From Alisma plantago-aquatica (Eukaryota > Streptophyta > Magnoliopsida > Alismatales > Alismataceae): 64,000 bases of DNA. The notes under the pieces are model-generated. The model had not been told where the DNA came from and did not search any database. It was given only the letters and a program-made list of their open reading frames with translations. Of the stretch, positions 1 through 11,100 are shown in pieces. The position numbers were made by a program, and so were the translations under genes. The stretch is from positions 1,340,806,915 to 1,340,870,914 of the forward strand of contig OY856409.1 in NCBI GenBank assembly GCA_963693085.1, read 5' to 3'. Position 1 is the stretch's first letter. Each line of letters opens with the position of its first letter.

Positions 1-1786
1 GCATGGCTTCAATGCCTACAAATTTACGTAAAGAATATTATACATATATACATATCATCTTGAAAACATAACAACTTGAAAAGACTAACTACAATGCCAT
101 AAACAATACTTACAGCAGACGTGCTAGGCGATGGGTCTCCAGGATTACTCGCAGTCTGTGCATCAGGAGAAGAGTGGGTCGCCATAGGCGTATTGGAAGC
201 CTAAGATGCCTGCCACCGCAGCAATTCTTCCTTGACCTTCTCAGCAACTACATCGTTGATCTTCTTAGCAACTAAATCCTCAACTCTCTTATTCTCCTAT
301 ACATGGATAAAAGAAACATTAGCTTCTTATTAATGAATTTCCTTTTGCAGTAACATTCTAAAAAAAGAATAGGTTACCTCTTCTTGAGAAAGTCCCGCTC
401 TGGGTTTGCGCTGGGATGGCCCAAAGAATGCTTTGATGCCAACACCAGCGTCGGCACCTCTAACACGTCCAGGATGCTCTGGGTTACCCAGAGCAACTGT
501 CAATTCATCCCGTGTGCCCTGAGGGATGAACGTGCCTTGTTTCCTCTGCTCGTGCAGCTCCCGCTAATCACCATAAATAGAAATTGGTAAGTTAACACCA
601 CAAATAATCAATATTCAAACGATTTCTCTAAGAGTTGTATTTTACCATTTTTGCAGCCACCTCAGCAGTTACAGGCTTCTTTATTTCACCCTTCTTGTTT
701 TGCCTGCCAGCTATCCAGATATCATGGCGAGGCATGGGTGTGGCAGACTCCTGAGTAGGAGCAGACTCCTGAGTAGCCGCAGACTCCGCCTGTAGTCTTT
801 GGCGAACGCTTGCATAGCCTTTTGGACCCATAGTGTGGTCATGCACATTCAGTGCACGCCTTGCTTTTTGTGCGTCACTGAGGGCCTAGTTAGTATGCAC
901 ATTAATGATTTGGTTAGTAGCACTAAATGCTAATCTTGAATAGGTGAATACAATGTATATTAATTAAATTGGGAGTGACGCCTAATACCTTGAATTCTTC
1001 AGATTTTCTTGAAGCAACAAAATTGTCCCAATCTTCTTTGTCCAAGAAGTTCTATTGTTCAAGGACTGACTTCTTCTTCTTATCACCCTCTTTTATGTAT
1101 TCTCTGTTCAGATTTGTCCTATAATTCCTAAGCATCTTTCCAGTGCGTTGCATCACATTTTTACGATGCAACTTCTCATCCAATGCAAACAGATTCTGTA
1201 AAATAGAAATGTTATTAACTAGTATCCAAAATAGAATTGCAAATAATAGAATTTGTAATCTACAAAATAGAATTGCAAATAATAATAACTCACGCATAAA
1301 TCCTTCCATATCAAGTCTTTTTTCCCTTGAGGAACTTTATGCCAATTGTCATACTTAACACCACAATGGCTCCGAGTGGTACACCCAAGATAGTTCACAA
1401 AATTATTGTGGTTCACTCCAATTGGATTTCCTCCATTATCAAACTCCACCACCAATTTGGATCCACTACCACTTAGCGCTAATAACTTCTTCAACAGAGT
1501 GATGCCCCTTTTCTTGTTAAGTGTTTGGTGTTGCGCATCAAGTTGCTCCAGTGCTTCAGTGGGTACAGGTGCATCAACCTAAAATTTGACAAAAATAAAA
1601 CACACTAAATTAGCCCAATATAGAAATATAGGATATATGACATAACTAGAAGATAATGAATTTTATAGAAATACAGGATATGTTTTTAGAACTTACATTA
1701 GTATCCTCGCCATGCTCGTCATGGACAACATGCTCATCATGGACTTCATGCTCATCATGGACATCATGCTCATCATGGTCAGCCAT
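1..1786 (-). pseudogene. TNPA-like CACTA second gene (Transposase_24 type), seven exons, 3' end missing
   Basis: In CACTA elements this gene encodes the DNA-binding partner of the transposase, which recognises subterminal repeats. I infer exons at 1697-1786, 1294-1578, 989-1195, 646-885, 378-563, 114-296 and 15 to beyond the window start, joined by GT-AG introns whose junctions keep one frame throughout. Exon 1 is an acidic/His repeat (DEHDVHDEHEVHDEH). The conserved part spans exons 2-5: a GVKYDNWHKVP region, KARRALNVHDHTMGPKGY, then GTFIPQGTRDELTVALGNPE, typical of plant Transposase_24 proteins. Exon 6 is predicted coiled coil and low complexity. In-frame TAG codons sit at 1052-1054 (exon 3) and 201-203 (exon 6), and each could come from CAG by one C-to-T change. 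The ATG at 1784-1786 directly follows an acceptor-like TTTTCAG, so an upstream exon is possible. Confidence 0.8.
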
Positions 1787-1800
1787 CTGAAAATGTCATT

Positions 1801-1935
1801 AAAAAGGCAAACATTTAGCATTTCTATTAACTAGAAAAAGGAAAGCATTTAGCATTTGTATTAACTAGAAAAAGGCAAACATTTAGCATTTGTATTAACT
1901 AGAAAAAGGCAAACATTTAGCATTTGTATAAACAT
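1801..1935. repeat. Four tandem 34-bp units between the two CACTA genes
   Basis: The unit AAAAAGGCAAACATTTAGCA plus 14 further bases occurs four times head to tail with one or two differences per copy. It fills the gap between the TNP2 stop and the first TNPA-like exon. Confidence 0.9.
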
Positions 1936-1943
1936 ACATGTCT

Positions 1944-4900
1944 CTAAAATTGTGATCTTTTATGAATTAACAATCCTTCATTGTGATCTCTGTGCACATA
2001 TAAGTCATCATTAGCTTCAATATTTTGTGGAGTTGGCAACCCAACTGAGAATGGACTGGAGTCATCATACTTATCATAGTACTCTTCTTCATCTATAGGA
2101 TCTTCAATGAACTGTCTTTTACCATGAAGAACAACCGACCATTTATCATTTGTAGGATCATCGATATAGAATATTTGTTTCGCCTGTGATGCCAATATGA
2201 ATGGTTCACCCTTCTCGCCAATCTTTTCAAAGTTCACCAAAGTGAAACCCAATTCATCCACTATAACTCCTTTGGTGTTATCAACCCAATTACATTTAAA
2301 GAGCGGAATTTTTAAATCTATGTAGTCAAACTCCCAAATGTCCTCAATGACACCGTAATATGACATTTTAGCTTCACGTGGACTCTTATCCTTTGCACTT
2401 GCAAAGTACATAGTCGACGCTTGAAGAGTGACTCCACTATTTTGGACGACACTCTTATCATCTTGGCACTTTGTGTAATATGTGAATCCATTAATGTCAA
2501 ACCCTTCATAAGACATAACATTCGGTTTTGGTTTAAAGGCGAGGCATTTGATAGTTTCTGTAATATCATTTGGTGTTTGAGATAGTTGATGTAAGACGTT
2601 ATCTTCAAACCACTTAGTAAAAGTCTTATTATGCTCTCTAGCAAGCCACATTGAACTTGCTCGAGGATGTTGTCTCTTTATGAAATTGGTATGTTCCTCG
2701 ATATAAACACTCACTTCGTCCATATTGTGTAAAATATACAAGTGAGCTTGTTCCAACTGCTCACGGCTAATTACTTTCACCCGTGATCCCAAAATTCCTT
2801 TTCCCTCCTCAATATTCTTGTCATTATCAGGAGTGTCATTACCACTGAAAAAGTCATTGCAAAAATCCATAACCTCTCTCGCCACATAACCTTCAATAAT
2901 ACTCCCTTCAGGCCGATAACGGTTTCGAACATCACCTTTAAAAACACTCATGTATCGTTCAAAGGGATACATCCAATGCAAGAAAACTGGTCCCAACATT
3001 TTCACTTCCCTAGTCAAGTGGACAACAAGATGTACCATGATATCAAAGAACGAAGGAGGGAAATACATCTCAAGCTGACATAGGGTAACAACCACTTCTC
3101 TTTGCAAATTATCGAGAGTATCAGGGTCAATAACTTTGCTGCATAGACTGTTGAAAAAGAAACAAAGTCTGGTAATTGCAAACCTTACATGCTTCGGCAA
3201 TATAGATCGAATTGCCACGGGCAATATTTGTTGCATTAGAGTGTGACAATCATGAGATTTAAGACCTATCAACTTCAGATCTTTCATTGATACCAATCTA
3301 CGGATGTTGGATGAGTAACCATGTGGCACCTTAACATTTACCAAGCATTCAAAAAAAGTTTTCTTCTCCTTTCTAGACAACGTGTAACAAGCGGGAGGTA
3401 AGTATGTTCTTTTATTACCCATTTCACGTAATTCTGTTAATTCTGACCTTATTCCCATTTCACGTAGGTCCAGTCTGGATTTTATCCCATCTTTAGTCTT
3501 ACCTGGTATATTTAATAGAGTACCAATGATGCTATCACAGACATTTTTCTCAACGTGCATTACATCGATACAATGCCTGACTGTCAAAGAACTCCAATAA
3601 GGAAGATCCCAAAATATTGACTTCTTCTTGAATGAAGAATTGTCACTCCGTGTGGCCATACTACATTGTGATTTCTTACCAAATTCATTGACAATGTCTT
3701 TTACTCTTTCATAAACAACATCCCCTGGTATAGGTTTAGGTGCACTCCGTTCATCATTCCATCCATTGAATGCTTTGCGCTTCCTACGATACGGATGGAA
3801 TTTTGAAAGAAACCTTCGATGACCAAGATATACAGTCTTGCCGCCATGTTTTAGTCTTATTGAATCAGTGTTTTCTTCACATATAGGACACGCTTTAGCT
3901 CCTTTGACATTACATCCAGACAAATTCCCATATGCTGGAAAGTCATTAATAGTGCAAAACAACATAGCGTGCAAACGAAATGTCTCTCTTGCTGAAGCAT
4001 CATAGGTCATCACACCTTCAGCCCAAAGTTTCTTTAAGTCATCAATCAAAGGTTCAAGATAAACATCGATATCATTTCCGGGTTGTTTAGGGCCCGATAT
4101 CAACAATGACAACATAACGTACTTATTTTTCATACACATCCAGGGAGGAAGATTGTATATAACAAGCATGACTGGCCAAGTGCTATGTTGGTTGTTCAAT
4201 GTCCCGTACAGATTCATCCCATCTGTACAAAGCCCAAGTCTTAGATTCCTATCTTCTTCACCAAATTTAGGGTACAATAGATCAATCTTCTTCCACTGTG
4301 GGGAATCAGACGCATGTCGTAGGATCCCATCATTATTTTTCTTAACATCTGCATGCCACCTCAAATTCTTCGCATCTTTCGGATTTGCAAACAAGCGTTG
4401 AAACCGTGATATTATAGGTAGATACCACAACACCATGGCAGGAGAACCAGTTTTGGACTCCCCCGAAGTCGTCAATTTATACCGTGACGCACCACATTTT
4501 GGACAATCTTTCAAATCTACAAAGTCCTTTTGAAATAATACACAATCATTCGGGCATGCGTGTATCTTCTTAGCCTCCATTCCCATTGGGCACAACATTT
4601 TCTTTACCTGGTATGTTGAGATTGGAAGCTCGTTTCCTTCAGGAAGCATTTCTTTCAACAAAGTCAACAATGAAGTGAAGCTTTTATCACTCCATCTATT
4701 GTTAGCTTTCAACTTATACAATCTCAACACAGCGCTAAGCTTCATAAACTTAGCAGAGCCTGTGTATAACGGTATCTCAGCATCATGCACAATGTTTGTA
4801 AAGATAGGAGGTGGATCGGTGTGCTCTACCCTACAACTATCCAGCATCGCATCAACGATGTCTGCTGGAACTGGTTCGTTCACATTTACGTCATCGGAGG

Positions 4901-5192
4901 CAATTTCTTCTTCCACCCAAGCACTGCTATCGACATCTACTGGTTTCGATTTTGAAATCTCTCCATGCCAGTGTCATTCTGTATAGCCTTGTACAATCCC
5001 GTTGCACATGACATGACTTTTGATTTCCTCACCAGTGTTGACTTTCAAGTTGTTACCGCAATGCCTACATGGACAGTAGAACCTATCTGTAGGTTTTTTC
5101 CTATGTTCTTCGGCAAATCTAATAAACTGATCAAGACCAGATATAAACTCTGGGGTGCAACGATTACGAATGGACATCCATGATCTATCCAT
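1944..5192 (-). pseudogene. TNP2-type CACTA transposase, one in-frame stop
   Basis: This protein cuts and joins the CACTA termini in the nucleus. The frame is open for 1082 codons except for one TGA at 4974-4976, at the place where the family has Trp in a GYT(E)WxxHGE motif, so TGG-to-TGA is the simplest reading. The N-terminal 70 residues form the transposase-associated domain (CPCRHCGNN). Counting from the Met at 4916, a Cys ribbon lies at about residues 121-141 and the Transposase_21 core at about 185-400, with Asp-232 in CTDGMNLYG and CPICEENTDS near 343. The DUF4218 region follows (LKSHDCHTLMQQILPVAIR to LHWMYPFERYM), and a DUF4216 region lies near the C-terminus. Length and domain order are normal for the family, and no frameshift is seen. 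Translation from the internal Met at 4916 would lose only the associated domain. Confidence 0.92.
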
Positions 5193-5330
5193 TCTATGAT
5201 CAGAGAAAACAAGTATATATTAGGAAAACAAGTGATTGTTCATTCTAATGATTGTTCACATTCTAGGCCTACAAACACATTTGATGTCAATATTCTTATA
5301 TATAATAAATGTGTACCACCTATCCCATCC

Positions 5331-5518
5331 TTGAACACCTAATCTCACTAGTAAGTGTATAATGTGTATTGGGTTTTCAAGAAAATTTTGGCAGCATTTC
5401 CCCACTGTTCTCTAAGTACATATGTACTTAGAGAACAAATGGGGAAATGCTACCAAAATTTTCTCGAAAACTCAATACACATTATACACTTACATCCTAA
5501 GTGAGATTAGGTGTTCAA
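5331..5518. repeat. ~188-bp near-perfect palindrome, copy 1
   Basis: The two arms begin TTGAACACCTAATCTCACT and end AGTGAGATTAGGTGTTCAA, and they meet at the perfect core AAGTACATATGTACTT around 5427. A transcript would fold into a hairpin of about 90 base pairs. Confidence 0.9.
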
Positions 5519-5779
5519 GAACAGTCCCAAACCGGGGACTATCCAAGATTTACTCCTAATGAGTCAATCTTGGACGGGTTTCTAGGCCAACAAACACAAT
5601 AATAGATATCTACAATGAAGTCGGACTCCATACAAACAGTATATAATTTAGTGATTGTTCATTCTAATGTATACCAATGTACAAGTAAAATAAAGAACAA
5701 TGATTTTTCACATTCTAGGCCAACAAACACATGTGATGTCATTCTTATATATAATAAATGTGTACCACCTATCCCATCC

Positions 5780-5967
5780 TTGAACACCTAATCTCACTAG
5801 TAAGTGTATAATGTGTATTGGGTTTTCAAGAAAATTTCGGAAGCATTTCCCTGCTGTTCTCTAAGTACATATGTACTTAGAGAACAAACGGGGAAATGCT
5901 ACCAAAATTTTCTCAAAAACTCAATACACATTATACACTTACATCCTAAGTGAGATTAGGTGTTCAA
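5780..5967. repeat. ~188-bp near-perfect palindrome, copy 2
   Basis: This is the same palindrome in the second 449-bp unit, with the same arms and central AAGTACATATGTACTT. It differs from copy 1 by scattered substitutions (for example ATTTCG for ATTTTG in the left arm), so each copy mutates independently. Confidence 0.9.
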
Positions 5968-6220
5968 GAATAGTCCCAAACCGGGGACTATCCAAGATTT
6001 ACTCCTAATGAGTCAATCTTGGACGGGTTTCTAGGCCAACAAACACAATAATAGATATCTACAATGAAGTCGGACTCCATACAAACAGTACATAATTTAG
6101 TGATTGTTCATTCTAATTTATACCGATGTACAAGTAATATAAAAAAACAATGATTGTTCACATTCTAGGCCAACAAACACATGTGATGTCATTCTTATAT
6201 ATAATAAATGTGTACCACCT

Positions 6221-6758
6221 ATAACAAATACATTGTCCAACATTAGGTTCAACACTTGAAACATACATTCGTTTTCAACATAAAAAAATTGTATCATTAG
6301 GGTCCAACATGTGGATTATATGGGACATACACATCAAGGTGGTCATAAGGGAGGATATTTCCTTATTTATGAGTAAGCGATATAAGATTAAGATCCATAT
6401 AAAAATTAGGGCAGAAGGAAGAAATAAATCTTCTTTAGGATACAATAGACCCTTATGGATGTATTTAGGGTCATAGATACCATCATAGAACAAAAGGGGT
6501 ACACTCTAGGATTTAAGATCACACTACATCATGTATTTTATACAAATTACATGTATGTGTATATAAAAAATATATTTATAAGGAACTTCTATACATATCT
6601 AATCAACAAATCAGTAATTAACTAAGTATTCATCAATACTTACTATTAATCAGTATCTCTAATCATTAAAATCGGCAAGCAGATCAGTAATTGTAAATAA
6701 CAAACTACGAATTGTTGAATTAAAGTAATCACTAAAGTAATACTAACCAGTAGTACCA
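6221..6758. other. AT-rich CACTA internal spacer, no gene seen
   Basis: This AT-rich stretch is rich in short AATCA/ATTA words such as AATCAGTA. No open frame with family similarity and no clear secondary structure was found. Confidence 0.5.
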
Positions 6759-6953
6759 ATCATTAATCACTTAAAGCAGCAAGGAAATCAGTAAAACTAA
6801 TCATGCATTACTAGTATAATAGAGCAATAGGATATTTACTTCGATGCATTACAGCAGTACCCAATTATTTCATTAATCACTGAAAGCAGCAAGGAAATCA
6901 GTAAAACTAATCATGCATTACTAGTATAATAGAGCAATAGGATATTTACTTCG
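6759..6953. repeat. Tandem ~84-bp repeat, period ~111 bp
   Basis: A stretch starting TCATTAATCACT and ending GATATTTACTTCG occurs at 6759-6843 and again at about 6870-6953 with a single visible difference (TTAAAG versus TGAAAG). The second copy runs straight into the GC-rich block. Confidence 0.85.
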
Positions 6954-7362
6954 GCGGCAAGGAGCAGCGACAAGGTCCAGGCGTCAGGTAGGCAGGCAGG
7001 CGTCGGCGGGCGGCGGCAAGGACGTCAGGAAGGCAGGCAGGCGTCGGCGGGCGGTGGCAAGGAGGAAGGCGGCGTGGCGGCGAGCTCCAGGCGTCAGGCA
7101 GGCAGACCAAGGACCAGCGGCGTCGGCGGCAACGATCTCCAGGCATCCGGAGAAGGGGGCACGGTCCAGAAGGGGGTGCAGCAGCAGTGGCGGCGGAGAA
7201 GGGGGCGCCGGAGTAGCAGTGGCGGCACGACGGCGCTGTCGTGGAGAACAAGGAGCAGAGAAATCGACGGCGACAGCGTGGGAAATCGACGGAGAAGCAG
7301 AAAAAAGGGCTCGCAATGAAACAGAAGAAAGGGGAAGAGTCGGGCATCGCGGGTTATAAAGT
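6954..7362 (-). promoter_or_regulatory. GC-rich, CpG-rich block upstream of the transposase (possible CACTA promoter/5' UTR)
   Basis: This 400-bp block is very GC- and CpG-rich (repeated GGCAGGCAGGCGTCGGCGGG), in sharp contrast to its AT-rich surroundings. A 60-70 bp segment is tandemly repeated near 6955-7075. Open frames on both strands are low-complexity Arg/Pro/Ala and look like artefacts of composition. Its place between the subterminal array and the transposase gene suggests a promoter or untranslated leader. That role is inference. Confidence 0.45.
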
Positions 7363-7364
7363 CC

Positions 7365-7790
7365 CAAATAGCATCGGTTTCTTACAACAACCGACGCCTA
7401 AACATCTTTAGCGTCGGTTGTTGGAAAAAACCGACGTCCAATTGGACGATATTTTCATGAAATTGTTTGGCGGGAACCACCTTCAGCGTCGGTTATCCTT
7501 GAATAACTGACGCTGAAGGTGACACTTTTCGTGCAAATTTTCATCGCACATAGGCGTCGGTTTCTACCTAAATAACCGACGCTGAAAATGACACTATTTT
7601 TTTTGATCAAAAAATGGATTTCGCGGGCGACTTTAAGCGTCGGTTTGTTACAAACAACCGACGCTGAAGACAAAGCGGTACCCGTGTCTGGCTGGTCTTC
7701 GAATATAGACGTCGGTGTTCGTAAACAACCGACGCCTAACATAGAAGGCGTCGGTTTTCCTTAATAACTGACGCCTAGAAAAGTGTCACT
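7365..7790. repeat. CACTA subterminal repeat array (GCGTCGGTT in both orientations)
   Basis: About a dozen copies of GCGTCGGTT or its reverse AACCGACGC occur in 400 bases, usually paired head to head about 5-20 bases apart so that each pair can form a small hairpin. In CACTA elements such subterminal repeats are the TNPA binding sites. The density and the position next to the terminus fit that role. Confidence 0.9.
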
Positions 7791-7812
7791 GAATGCTATT
7801 TCTGTAGTAGTG
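7791..7812 (-). repeat. CACTA terminal inverted repeat (one end)
   Basis: The reverse strand reads CACTACTACAGAAATAGCAT at the element boundary, the canonical CACTA start. Copia leader sequence, alignable to the leader of copia-A4, begins immediately after 7812. Confidence 0.93.
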
Positions 7813-8197
7813 GTGCATGTTCATCGTGTTGTCTTTGGGTCGGACTTAACAAGGTGACCTAGATAGGATCTAGCACCTTGAGGCATGGAGATGATCATGG
7901 CAAGGAGTTGCATATGACATCTTTCAAGAGTTTCATATGATGCAATTGGCAAGAGTTGCCTACCTGGAAGATCTAAGTTGTGAATGACAGCCCAAGCTGG
8001 TCCATGGCTCAGAGGATTTCAGGATCTTGACCCACTAGAAGATTGTACGCTGCAATCTTCTGAATTGGTGGCGAGGGCTGTCAATTTGAGTCAAAATAGT
8101 GGGAGCGGTAATTAATTAAAGGCCTAATTAACTATCGTCAATTTTTATTCAAATCAAATCAAAAAGGTTTTGACAAAATGCAATTTTCTCTTATAGA

Positions 8198-11100
8198 ATG
8201 GCAAAGGAATCATCTTTTAAAATGGGCAAATTAATTGAGAACAAATTCCATTACTGGTTGAGGACTGTGAGAAGTGTTCTGCACAATCCAGATATACCAG
8301 GAGCCTTTGAATCCACTCTATGTACGCTTAATGTGTTGGTGAAGAGGAAAGAAAGTTCATTGATAGAGATCAATGGAACGAATGGTAAGGGAGAGAAGGG
8401 TTCTCTCGCCAAACCAATTTCTTCTACATGGAGAGGATGGAAGGAACGATGGAAGAAGAAGTCAGAGATAGAGATCGATAATTCTGGTGTATATGTGATA
8501 GAGATTAACTTTACTACTTCTTCGTCATGGGTACTTGATACCGGATGCGGATCTCACATTTGTTCAAATGTGAAGGATCTTAAGAGAAGTAGGCCTTTGG
8601 GGAAAGGCGAGGTTGAATTACGTGTTGCCAATGGGGCAAGGGTTTCCGCCAGTTCCGTAGGAACCTATGAGTTAACTCTACCGAGTGGGCTAATAATAGA
8701 GTTGAAGAACTGCTATTATGTACCTGCCATAAATAGGAATATCATTTCCGTCTCTTGTTTGGACAAAGATGGATTTGAATTTCTTATTAAGAATGGTAAT
8801 TGTTCCATTTCTAAAGATGGGATCTTTTATGGCAGTGCCCCAATGTCTTATGGTCTATACTTGATAGATCTAGAGACAAATGTATACAACGTAAACACCA
8901 AAAGGCAAAAACTCAACAACTCAAACGAAACATATCTTTGGCATTGTCATCTAGGGCACATAAATGAGAAGCGCATTTCTAGACTCCATAAAGATGGTTA
9001 TCTAGACTCTTTTGATTATGATTCAATAGAGACGTGTGAATCTTGTTTGTTGGGAAAGATGACCAAGACTCCCTTTTCAGGTAAAGGTGAGAGATCTAGT
9101 GATCTATTAGGACTCATACATACTGATGTATGTGGGCCTTTTAGAACTAATGCCAGAAATGGGTATCAGTACTTCATTACCTTCACTGATGATTTTAGTA
9201 GGTATGGATATGTGTACCTGATGAAGCATAAGTCAGAAACCCTTGAAAGGTTCAAGGATTTCATGAATAAAGTACAGAACCAACTTGGTAAAAGTATTAA
9301 GACACTTCGTTCTGATCGAGGTGGGGAATACTTAAGCCAGGAGTTTGAGGACCTTCTGCGAGCCCGTGGTATTGTATCACAATGGACTCTGCCAGGAACA
9401 CCACAGCATAACGGTGTGTCTGAAAGAAGGAATCACACATTGTTGGATATGGTGCGATCAATGATGAGTTTTGCCGATCTTCCGATTTCCTTCTGGGGTC
9501 ATGCTCTTGAAACCGCCGCGTTTACACTTAACTGTATACCATCTAAATCGGTTCAAAAGACACCATATGAGATATGGACTGGGAAGCGTCCCGATTTGTC
9601 TTTTCTGAAGATTTGGGGGTGTGAGGCTTACATTAGGAAAATGTTTCCTGATAAGCTTGGACCCAAATCCGATAAATGTTATTTTGTTGGATACCCCAAG
9701 GAAACGAGGGGATACTATCTATACCACCCTACTGACAACAAAGTGTTTGTTTCCAGGACAGCTGTGTTCCTAGAGAAGGAATTTATTTCCAAAGGAAACA
9801 GTGGGAGGAAAATAGAGCTTGAAGAGGTTCAAGCCCAACAAGAAAACATTGAACCGGTAGATGTATGAGAGGAAAATGGAGATTCACAAGGTGTTGTGGA
9901 AACTCATTCTCCTCAGGTAACACAAGGACCTTGTAGATCTAGTAGGACTCGCCTTGAACCTGAGAGGTTTCGATACCTTGTGACTCAGGAAGGTGGAGAG
10001 TTGATCATAGATGATGATCCAACTACCTACGTAGAGGCTATAGAGGGACCAGATTCTGAGAAATGGCTTGATGCCATGAGATCCGAGATGGAATCCATGT
10101 ACTCCAACAAAGTATGGACTTTGGTGGAACCACCCGAAGGGGTAAAACACATAGTGTGCAAGTGGGTCTTTAATAAAAAGACCGACACAGATGGCAATGT
10201 GCAAACTTATAAAGGCAGATTGGTTGTGAAGGGATTTCGACAAGTTCAAGGTGTTGACTATGATGAAACCTTTTCTCCAGTTGCTATGATTAAGTCCATC
10301 AGGATCATACTTGCTATTGCAGCTTTTTATGACTATGAGATTTGGCAAATGGATGTTAAAACTGCATTCCTTAACGGGAATATAAATGAGGATGTGTACA
10401 TGACACAGCCTGAAGGTTTTGTAGATCCAAAGAATGCCAATAAAGTCTGTAAGCTGCAAAGGTCAATCTATGGATTGAAGCAAGCATCTCGGAGTTGGAA
10501 TCTTCGATTTGATGAGGAAGTCAAAGTGTTTGTCTTTATTTAAAATGAAGATGAACCTTGTGTGTACAAGAGGGTTAGTGGGAGCTCGACCACATTCCTC
10601 ATATTGTATGTGGATGACATACTTTTGATGGGGAATGATGTCTTAGCCTTAGAGAAGGTAAAGACATGGCTTGGGAATACTTTCTTAATGAAGGACTTAG
10701 GAGAAGCATCCTACATTCTAGGAATTAAGATCTATAGAGATAGATCTAGAAGGCTTCTCAGAATAAGTCAGAGCACGTACATTGACAAAGTGTTGAAGCA
10801 GTTCAGCATGGAGAACTCAAAGAGAGGAAACATCCCCATGCTACATGGAGTCAGCGTCTCTAGAGCTCAATGTCCCCAATCTTGTGAAGAGAGGGAGTGT
10901 AAGAATGGGATCCCATATGCATCAGCCATCGGATCCATCATGTACGCTATGTTGTGCACACGCCCAGATGTCTCGTATGCTCTCAGCATGACGAGCAGGT
11001 ACCAGTCAGATCCCGGGGATGCTCACTGGACAGCCATAAAGAACATCCTCAAGTACTTGCGAAGGGCTAAGGATCAGTTTCTTGTTTATGGCGGCGAGGA

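Larger units (their letters stand above)
5232..6220. repeat. Tandem duplication of a ~449-bp unit (two full copies and a partial third)
   Basis: The block starting near GTGATTGTTCATTCTAATG recurs at a spacing of about 449 bases (for example TTGAACACCT at 5331 and 5780). A third truncated copy ends near 6220. Copies differ at a few percent of positions. Each full copy contains one long palindrome. It lies upstream of the transposase inside the CACTA element, so it is probably 5' untranslated or promoter sequence. Confidence 0.9.
1..7812 (-). mobile_element. CACTA (En/Spm, CMC) DNA transposon, 3' end outside window
   Basis: One end lies at 7812, where the reverse strand starts with CACTACTACAGAAATAG, the classical CACTA terminus. 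Behind it comes a subterminal array of GCGTCGGTT motifs in both orientations, then a TNP2-type transposase and a TNPA-like gene, both reading away from that end on the minus strand. The element runs off the window start, so its second terminus and its 3-bp target duplication (expected to match gtg at 7813-7815) cannot be checked. It is inserted in the leader of the copia element that resumes at 7813. Both genes carry stop codons, so this copy probably cannot supply transposase, though its termini may still be mobilised in trans. Confidence 0.95.

Noticed and set aside
384..590. Plus-strand ORF at the window start
   Set aside because: It is the antisense shadow of exon 5 of the TNPA-like gene, whose minus-strand reading matches the family.
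4153..5183. Plus-strand ORFs opposite the transposase
   Set aside because: They are antisense shadows of the TNP2 frame.
6946..7367. Pro/Arg/Ala-rich ORFs on both strands
   Set aside because: They come from the GC-rich block; no domain, and opposite frames are equally open.
9884..10459. 191-codon minus ORF opposite copia pol
   Set aside because: It is antisense to a clear reverse transcriptase.
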